This document shows positions 56,026 to 64,000 of a stretch of DNA of 64,000 nucleotides, one piece after another; the first letter of the stretch is position 1; each line of letters begins with the position of its first letter. A program made the translations under genes and the position numbers. This DNA is from Callaeas wilsoni (taxonomy: Eukaryota > Chordata > Aves > Passeriformes > Callaeidae): assembly GCA_013398955.1 (NCBI GenBank), contig VWPU01004476.1, positions 275 to 64,274 on the forward strand, written 5' to 3'. Under the pieces are notes generated by a model that had not been told where the DNA came from, did no database searches, and saw nothing but the letters and a program-made list of their open reading frames with translations.

Positions 56026-57450
56026 GCAGAGAATTAACAACATTTCTTTGCACAATTTCTTAGGTCCAGAGAAATGGGGAAAACCTCACAAGTATATGCA
56101 AGTCTTTCATTTAGCAACCCTTGAAAGACAAAAGCAGAAAGTCCACTTTGCCACAAGGTATTAGAGTCTGATATTCAGACTCATTCCCAAAATACATGAC
56201 AAAATTTGCTAGCAGCATTTAGTTTTGGTATTTATTTTTCTGTCCAGGCACATAGCTGGTCTGTGGGCTCACCTGCTGAATAGGCACACCAAACAGAGAT
56301 GCTCATCGATTACATACATAACCAATGACCTCTGTGCAGCAACTCTGTTCCCAGGAGAACATATGTCTACAACACACTATTTCACCCCTCTGTTGTTCAG
56401 CTCCTTTCTTCTTTTGCTGTTCACATCTCTCAGTTTTCAGGTGCTTACTATCAACGTGATCTTGGGTCACTCCATGGAGGCCGTCAGGGTCTTCCTGCAA
56501 GAGGTGATGCATTCAAGCTGCTCACCCAGCCATAAAGCCTCTCTGTTCACTAAGGTTGCCAAACAGAATGCTTTCACAACTGTTGTGGCTTTGAGGAGAT
56601 TACACTTCATTACAAACTGCAAACAAACTCCTCATGTCTGAAGATTTCAGACCAAAATCTTCTTTGAGAGAGCGCTTGGGCCACTAGATGCTGCTATTGG
56701 TCACCATCAACTGAGAGAGTGGTGCTCAAAATCCTGCCACCTCTTTCAGCACTACAGAAGGTAGAAGGATGATGTGATGTCGAAATGGAAGGTTCTACCC
56801 ATTCCCCTCCAGCTCCTGGGAGCCAGCAGTGGTAAAAATGAAAAGGAAGATGTGCCCCATGCCTTATCACAACCTGACTTGCTAGTAGAAAGATAGCAGA
56901 GAAGATGGAGTTTTGTAGGAGTGGGCATAGCAGAGGTAATGTGAAACTGCCTGATTCTAAAAGTGTTAGGGGACAGTCTCCAAACAGTGAAAACACCCCA
57001 TGTCTCCAGTGGATTTTACTGAAGGTTTTCCTTCTCAGGAAAGGATAATGTGGGAATTTTAACATAATAGTAATTTGGGTGACCAGAGGAGTTTTCAGAA
57101 GAAAGTAGAATGATCCCACAGGATCCTTTGCGTGGATATCCTGAGTTTTCTACCTGCAAGGTTTGAAGTATTGATATTCCATTAGCAGATCTCTAAGCTT
57201 TCTAACATCTTAGTACCAGCTAATCAATGTCTGAATTCTATGGAGCTGCTGAGAAAGCACACACTTCTGGTGAGGGATATCTTTATCCCAGCTTCCGTTC
57301 TCCTGCATGGAGCAGTGCAGTAGAACAGAGGCACACATTTGTGTGGATATTTCAGAGCACGAGCATTGAAATGGAGACTGCCGATGATAGCAGCAATTGT
57401 TTTGCTTGCAGTTAACATATAATGTGCTCAATCTATTGGTTACTGCCTTA
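56026..57450. other. Gene B 3' untranslated or intergenic sequence
   Basis: I see no repeat and no supported exon here. Open frames at 56225-56641 (+) and 56694-57119 (-) lack matching splice context and unusual composition. Confidence 0.4.
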
Positions 57451-57671
57451 TTCAGATTAGATATAGGGAAGGAATTTTTTACAGTGAGAAGGGTAAAACA
57501 TTGGGACACGTTGCTCAGAGAGGTGGTAGATGTCCCTGGAAACATTCAAGGCCAGGCTTTAATGCTCAGGGCTCTGAGCAACCTGATCTAGTATAAGATG
57601 GTCCTGCTTACTGCAGGGGAGATGAACTGCATGACCTTTAATTGTCCCTTCCATCTATGATACTATGATGC
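57451..57671 (+). repeat. CR1 LINE, 3' end, 5'-truncated
   Basis: The blocks TTCAGATTAGATATAGGGAA, GAAACATTCAAGGCCAGGCT and GGGCTCTGAGCAACCTGATC are followed by the GATGATTTGAA-type end and TCTATGATACTATGATG tail. It belongs to the CR1 branch with the 'ctgagcaacctgatcta' 3' end and differs from the copies at 10152 and 58046. Confidence 0.93.
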
Positions 57672-58045
57672 TGTGGTTCATGTTGCATCATAACTCAGGA
57701 TATAAAAATATCCCTTTGTACTCCACCAAGTCAATGCCACCCTTTACTAATGATACCACTAATAATGCTGGACCTCAGGGCTCCTCAGGCAGAAATCTAC
57801 TGGCAGCCAAAGAGAAACTGACTCAGGAAATGAGGCACTGGTTGCTGCAGGGTGCAGCATCTTCATCTCTGCCTTTGCTGCAAAGATGTGACTTTTTCAA
57901 AGTACACAGCAAAGCTTCAGGAAGAAGCCAGCATCAAATAGGCACATGGAGAGCTGCTTTCTTCTACTATTGATCAAAGAGCAGTGTCAGGAGAAGGAGA
58001 AATAGTACTGCCGCTAAAACAACTTTGTCTCCATGCCTCATCAAA

Positions 58046-58232
58046 TTGCATACAGAGGAGACCAACAAAGCTAGTGAAAAGCCTGGAAGGCATGTCCTAG
58101 GAGGAAGGGCTGAGGACTTAGGATTTGTCTAGTTTGCAATAAAGAAGGCTGGGGGCAACCTCATTGCTCCCTACAGCTTCCTGAGGAGGGAAAGTGGAGA
58201 GGCAGGTGCTGGTCTCTTCTCTCCGGTGGCAA
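58046..58232 (+). repeat. CR1 LINE, 5' part of a copy split by an insertion
   Basis: GAGACCAACAAAGCTAGTGA, then CTCATTGCTCCCTACAGCTT and TGCTGGTCTCTTCTCTCCGG follow CR1 order and stop at the insertion boundary. The same copy resumes at 58747. Confidence 0.88.
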
Positions 58233-58746
58233 TGATGTTGTTTTGGGTTTGCCTTTTTTCTTTTCTATGTTCTCTGTATTCTTCGCACATGTATTTGTAG
58301 CTCTGTAGCCTATTGTATTAGTGGCTAGTTTTCCTAGTAATTTTCCATGGCCTTTCCCTAGGCAGAAAGACAAAACCAATTCCAGAGCTCCAAGCCATGG
58401 GGGGTACAAGGCCCCAGTGCTGTCTTGGCTCTTCCTGGGAACCAAGGTTGAGAACAACTCTTCAAGATACATTTTGTGGACAAAGTACAGGTAGTGCTGA
58501 GGGGGGAGCTCCAGAGAAGGGGCTTGACCTGGGGGGGAGCTGCATCACCACTTGTCCTCCTAATTGGTGCTTTTTATCCATTATGCTAATATCCTAAAAC
58601 CTACAAAAATGTACTTACCCCTTGTGGGGGTGGGCTTTTGTGGACATCTTTCCATAACTGTCCCTGAAGGCCTTCAAATAAAGATCCACTCTCATATTAC
58701 CTCCTTACTAAAATTATCTCTGTTTTCATTTCCAGACTGAGAAAAA
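58233..58746 (+). mobile_element. Probable solo LTR inserted in a CR1 copy
   Basis: About 514 bp of non-CR1 sequence interrupts the CR1 and is flanked by the 5-bp direct repeat GGCAA (58228-58232 and 58747-58751). It starts TGATGTTGTTTTGGG, is LTR-sized, and carries AATAAA at about 58678 with a T-rich, U5-like end. A 5-bp duplication fits ERVL-type elements. Against it: the 3' end is not a clean CA, so the boundary is approximate. It contains no coding region. Confidence 0.5.
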
Positions 58747-59006
58747 GGCAACAACAGGACACATGGGAACGGTCAAAGCTATGCTAGAGGAGGTTCACAC
58801 TGGACATCAAGAAGCATTTCTTTACCAAGGGGGTGGTCAAACACTAGAACAGACTTCTTAGGGAGGTGATCGATGCCCTAGGACTGTCAATATTTGAAAG
58901 GTGTTAGGACAATGCCCTCAATAATTTACTCTAACCTTTGAACACACCTGAAGTGGTCAGTCAATTCGACTAGATGATCATTATAGGTCCCTTCAAACTG
59001 AAATAG
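58747..59006 (+). repeat. CR1 LINE, 3' part of the split copy
   Basis: Resumes with CAGGACACATGGGAACGGTC, AGGAGGTTCACACTGGACAT and TTTCTTTACCAAGGGGGTGG, then the 'actagatgatcattataggtccc' 3' end. The tail runs directly into the ATTCT array. Confidence 0.9.
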
Positions 59007-59094
59007 TCTATTCTATTCTATTCTATTCTATTCTATTCTATTCTATTCTATTCTATTCTATTCTATTCTATTCTATTCTATTCTATTCTATTCT
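59005..59094. repeat. (ATTCT)18 pentanucleotide array from a CR1 tail
   Basis: About 18 uninterrupted copies of the pentamer ATTCT/TTCTA continue from the CR1 3' end. CR1 tails normally carry only a few copies of an eight-base ATTCTATG-like unit, so this is an expansion of a shortened unit. Confidence 0.95.
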
Positions 59095-62000
59095 TCTATC
59101 CCCAAGACTTGTTGCAGATGCTTCCTCGCTTCTTTCAACCATTCACTTCCTGAAAGTTTTTCCAGGAAGCAGGATGGAAGGTTCCATCTGGAGATCAGAT
59201 GCACAGCAAAGATCCAGCTTCTCTATTCTGCATGCTCCATTTGGTGCTTCTTATCCCAAATGGAAGAGACTGGAGAGCTGCTGGGCAGGAGGGCCTGGAA
59301 ACGTGTTGTGGAGCTCGGCAGCTGTTTCTGAAGCTGCGGCATTTTGCCATGGGCAGAGTTTCCTGTGTTCTGCACACTGCCTGACAGACCTTGGGGGAGC
59401 ATGTCTTGCAAAATGAACACCAGAGTTACTCCCTAAGGATCTTTATTAAAAAAATAAAAAACGCAACCTCTGTGTAAATGAAATGCTTATTTACAGCCTA
59501 GTGCCACAACTCTGTGTGCTAAGCTTCATAGCCTTAGTGGGTTATAAAAAATACCCATATTATAGATATAGATGGTGCAGAGGGTGTAGAAGACATAGAA
59601 GGTAAGAATAATAGAGGTAATAAAGATAATAACACCCACTCTCCAATACTTTATAAACAGCAGCCTTGGCATTTAGTTTTATGCTCCCAAAATACAGAAC
59701 TTACCAAAAATTAAGTCAAGATACAAGTGTAATAGATGCATGTAATAGAGCCAACATTTGCTCCTAATCTATTACATTACTGCTACTTAATTATCCAAAT
59801 GTTTTATTAACTGAAGGTGACCATATTGCAATTATATCTTAGTCTTTGCAGCTGTTTTCACATCTTAGAGGTAGAAACTGCCTTCCCTATACACATAAAG
59901 GGAGAGGCAGCTATAACTGGGATTATGCAATTTAATATTTACAGAGAGTTTAAAGATGATCCGAGAAGTGCCTGAGAACAGGCAAGAACCTGGATTTGAA
60001 CATATAAAACAAGTATTTAGAGCAGTTCAATGAAGGGAAGAATAAGTCAAAGAATACCCTGGTCTCCAACTGGCTGTGATGAAAAAAGCAGAATGGAAAG
60101 CAGGTGCATAAGAGAGGATTTCTGGGCATGATTTCCACTTGTGATGCTCTGTGAGAGACCCATGGGAAGAGAAAAGGGATGCTGACTGCAGGATGTCAAC
60201 AAAGACCTTGGAAGAGACTGATCCCTTCTGTAGGCCTTCTGCAGGCCCCAGGGCAAAGCTTGTCATTGTGCACAGATAAGTGAAATTTTCTTAAAGTTAT
60301 TTCCAGTGCAAAGAAGAGAGAAGTCTGGAGCTGGAAATCAACACACAGGGTTTGTATTTACAGAATGCTCATTTGCCTTGTACAGAGGGGATCAGTCTGG
60401 CTAATATTTGAGTTTCTGCAGATGTTTCACCATCCTCCTGGGTTAAAAGTTGGCATATTGGAATGGCAGGAGTTGAAAAGATTTAATTTAAATTAAAGAA
60501 ACCACACCAACCTTAACAGCATGCAAACACAATTTCATTTCACTACAAAAGTGAAAAACAGGCAAAAAATGCATTGACGTATACAGGACCAAGTGGTTTA
60601 CTTTAAATACTGCAATTGATTATGAGGCTACATTGGCATTTTATTGAGAGGATGAGAGGAAGAAAAATCCTTATTCAAAGTGTCTGATGGAGTCTAATGA
60701 AACAGTGCAGCGTTCAAAACTTTTGCAATGAGAAAGGTTTTTTGGAAAGTGATTTAATTTGTAGTTTTTAAACCAACTGTTCCAGTACAAAGTGCAACAT
60801 CTAGGAATTCAGGTAACAGAGGCTTTGCTCCAATCTCTAACGTGCCCTTAAAAGTATTGTAAAATAGATTTTTTTCCCCAATGGCAGAGGAATTGTTTTA
60901 TTTACAGATTAGGAACACCTTATCATTGTGGGAATTTCTGGAACGCTTTTGAAATCTACTCTAGAATAATGATGTGAAAACAACATTTTTTTTCAATCAG
61001 CAGATTGAAAATCAACCCCTGCCTGCATTTCAATCAACCCCTACCCCCACTGGTCTTTAGGGTCTGCTGATTCTCTATACCATGGTGGAACTCAGAATGT
61101 CCCATGGTCTGTGGTGCTGCATCATTCGTTTTCCTTCCATCTCCTTCTTCAGATATATCCTTCCCCCAAACTCTTCTATCTGACAGCCATTCATCTCCTC
61201 TATTACTTCACAAATTTTTCATGTGTTACATTTCTTTTTCTGTGGGTCTCAGCACGAAACTACCAAATAAGCACAGTTTGACTTCCCTATTTCCCTTTTC
61301 TTTTCTCAGCATGCTCATTAGTTTGCTATTTAGCAAAAGGAAACCCCTTTGCTGTCAAAAGAAAAGGGCATCATCACTGATGTTGGACTTCAAATTATCA
61401 TGATATCAGATGTCTGTTAGGAAACACTCATATCAAGATATCCCCATACAGTCAGCGTCCATCTACACTCAGACATTTTAAAGGGAGACCGGATAAGGCA
61501 GTGAGACAGAAACATGGGAGTCTCAATAATTATCAGCCCTCCAAACAAGCCCCAGAGCCGTAAATGAACAGATCCTCCTCACAAAGGCATGCAGATAGAT
61601 GCTGTGTCCTAAGGAGGCTGGTGGGGGGGACCCAAGGATTTCTGTGAGACACATACCTTGGGCAAAGATTCCTTGATATTTCTAAGAAGATGTGCTTTGC
61701 TTTGACCCAGTTGTGTCTCCATTATGGCTGTAGAATTTTTAAAACTTACTGTAGCCCCTATGGAAATGGTGTATAAAAATGGGATTTCATGCTTTCTTTC
61801 TCTTAATTTCATATGGAGGTTGCTTTAATCCTTAATTTCAACAGAATCAAGATTTTTTCCAAATTGCTTTATTATTATATATAAACGATAAATACATATA
61901 AACGCTTCACTGAATGGTTTCACTAAGGTCAGAGTCCCCTTCTCCTGTCTCTACACTGTCCTCTTTTGCTTTTCTTCTGTTCCCAGCCCTCCTCATCCCA

Positions 62001-64000
62001 GAAATAAAATGTTTCCTTCTATCAAGGAGCTACACTGGGCTATGTTTCAGCTTACAAATCACGTACACTACTATTTTGACTAGCCAAATCCAAATTAAAC
62101 TCATTTTTCACCTAGCTTAAACAGCTGAGGGAAAAGATGGAGGAATCAGAATTATCTTCCCTAATTTGTCAGTTATCTGCACCTGCATGTAGGCACTGAA
62201 ACACCACAGTTAACCCCAAGACTCAGCTTATATCACTCTTTGAGGTACAGAAGAAAAGAAAATGACTACGTAACAAACACAAGCCAACTTTCCTGAGCTG
62301 CTAAAGGCCGTAGCTGGGAGTCCAGCAGAATTAGATCCCAGCCATTAGGCACTAGCTGCACTTTTACTTACATTAAGCCAACCAATGCTTTGGAGAGTAA
62401 CACACGCCTATCAGTCATTCATAGCGTCATAATGCCAGTAATTTAACTCCTTTGGGGCTTCTGTAAGATCTCTGCAAAAAGCAAGTGGAAGAAAGTCTAT
62501 GGCTGCTGCCTTAGGCCTTCTGTGGGTGTTAAATGCATGTAGGCAAATAGCTGACAAACCACATATTCAAATTAGCACATGCATATTCATCTGTTTTACT
62601 CAGGTTTGCGTAGGACTGGTTTTAACTCGGTCAAGAAAAAGTGTTCTCCCTTCTCCCCTCTCTTAGTCCTGTAACTACTAATTCTAAGAAAGTAGCACCC
62701 TAAATGAATTAGTGGATGTGGCCTAAAAAATGTCAAGACAGAGAGGGAATACACATACCTGCTATAGGTAGATGTTGAAGGGTCAGAGCCCCACCATGCC
62801 TTCTCTGCAGCTGGTGCTTTTTAGCCCACAAGAAGAGTATTGTGTCTGGCACCTCTATTACAGCATCTCTTTATTCTCACATTAACTCCTGTGGTTAAAT
62901 CCTCTCAAATGCAGTAAAAGTGAGTGGCTGCTGTCAGCAGGGTTAGCAGCAGAATGGCAGTCTCTGCACTAGGATCTTTCCAGGAGCATGGCACAAAGGA
63001 GAGCTCGGCACACCTGGCTCCCTGCAGGAGTGGATGGTAACGCTGAGATGGGAGGGGAGGGCACAGCTACAGGAGCAAGCATGGAAGAGACTGTGTCACG
63101 ATCATGTTGTAGGGCCATTTTTGCCATCTCCCTCCGTACCCAAGGAATCAGGAAGAAGGCCAAAAGAACCTGAAACTACTAAAGCGTGCTTCTTAAGCTC
63201 CCATGTTCAGGAATCCTACCCAGACTGAGAGCAAATGAAGGTGAAAGTTGGTATTGTCCTACTGGAGAGAAGAAAAGAGCCCTGGCTCATAATCTTCATT
63301 CTCGCCTGTCTAGGAAGGTTTTAATTCACTAGCTATTTACAATTTGTGGTTTCTTATTTCAGCAAATATTCTGCCCTGGGCTTATTCCAGGAGCCAGGCA
63401 GCCCTAATAAGCAGGACTTGAGTATATTTGCCCCATTTTATTGTGTGCTACGACAGGCTCTGCAGGATGCTCTGCTCATGCTTGCACTGGATGTGATCAA
63501 CAGTCTTTCCAGCTCTCCAGGCTAGTGGTGACCTGTGCCACCTTGCTTCCTGCTGCAGTGGAAAGACAGCTCCTGCCTCAGTTAGATTTAATCAAGTCAG
63601 ACTTGTTCTTACCTCTCTGCCACTACTCCTTGGCTGCTCCCTCCTTGTTGAGTCTGGCTGGCCCTGTTCATCTTCAGCAGGTACCTCCTTGCTGCTCCCT
63701 TTTCCTTCTCTTCAGTTTCCAGCCCTTCCTTTCCCCAGTCCTCTCCTCTCCTCTCCTACAATTCTGCTCCAAAATATAGTTAGCTGGATCCACACAGGTA
63801 TGAATATAGCATTCCATTTTGTCTGCTCTTTGTCTGACTTTTATCTGATATAATCTTTTCAAAGAGCTCTACTGAGTATAATGTGTAACATATACTGTAA
63901 CTTTTAATCCGCAGAGGACATCTAACCCATTGGATCCTCAAAATAACATGTGACCTGTTGCTGCCTGTTTAATACAATCAGTTATCAGCATTTGATAATT
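59095..64000. other. AT-rich sequence without a supported gene
   Basis: I found no CR1, LTR or splice-supported coding chain. It has a TCTCC repeat at about 63738-63758 and an octamer-like ATGCATAT near 62580. Some parts may be conserved regulatory DNA, but nothing in the single sequence shows it. Confidence 0.4.

Noticed and set aside
1..64000. Prokaryotic features: operons, ribosome binding sites, CRISPR, insertion sequences, prophage
   Set aside because: Gene density, splice-like structure, CR1/MIR repeats and low CpG show a vertebrate genome; no spaced direct repeats of CRISPR type were seen.

Overview
The window is vertebrate nuclear DNA, almost certainly from a bird. It carries several copies of the avian LINE CR1, which end in the typical CR1 3' tail (ATGATTCTAT-like and ATTCT repeats). 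It also has much older CR1/L3-type and MIR-like debris, a probable avian solo LTR, microsatellites, AT-rich sequence and no dense open reading frames. Nothing looks prokaryotic, and I found no rRNA, tRNA or CRISPR. Most of the 64 kb is intronic or intergenic.

What looks at first like a gene desert probably contains a multi-exon gene, or two head-to-tail genes, on the + strand. I found it by joining short open segments bounded by good splice acceptors and donors and asking that reading phase be kept at each junction. The first chain (gene A) runs from about 2.4 kb to a stop at 38974-38976, with an AATAAA about 310 bp later. The second chain (gene B) runs from about 40.6 kb to a stop at 56023-56025 and ends in a lysine/leucine-rich probable coiled coil. 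The larger exons (20511-20687, 21498-21870, 31902-32047, 34829-34976, 38223-38337, 38824-38976, 41885-41959, 42378-42491, 46681-46767, 55066-55362, 55883-56025) carry most of the weight. The 20-50 bp exons in between are weak one by one, because short open acceptor-donor pairs occur by chance. I do not recognise either protein, so no symbols are given. Because the last exon of the A core (phase 0) can also join the first exon of B (phase 0), A and B could be one gene with an alternative 3' terminal exon.

Layout: 1-900 is CpG-enriched and regulatory-looking; 2.4-39.3 kb holds gene A, whose introns contain MIR, CR1, simple repeats and a perfect 57-bp tandem duplication; 39.3-40.6 kb is a short spacer; 40.6-56.0 kb holds gene B, with an old antisense LINE in one intron; 57.4-59.1 kb is a repeat cluster (two CR1 copies, one split by an LTR-like insert and ending in an expanded ATTCT array); 59.1-64 kb is AT-rich with no gene that I can support.
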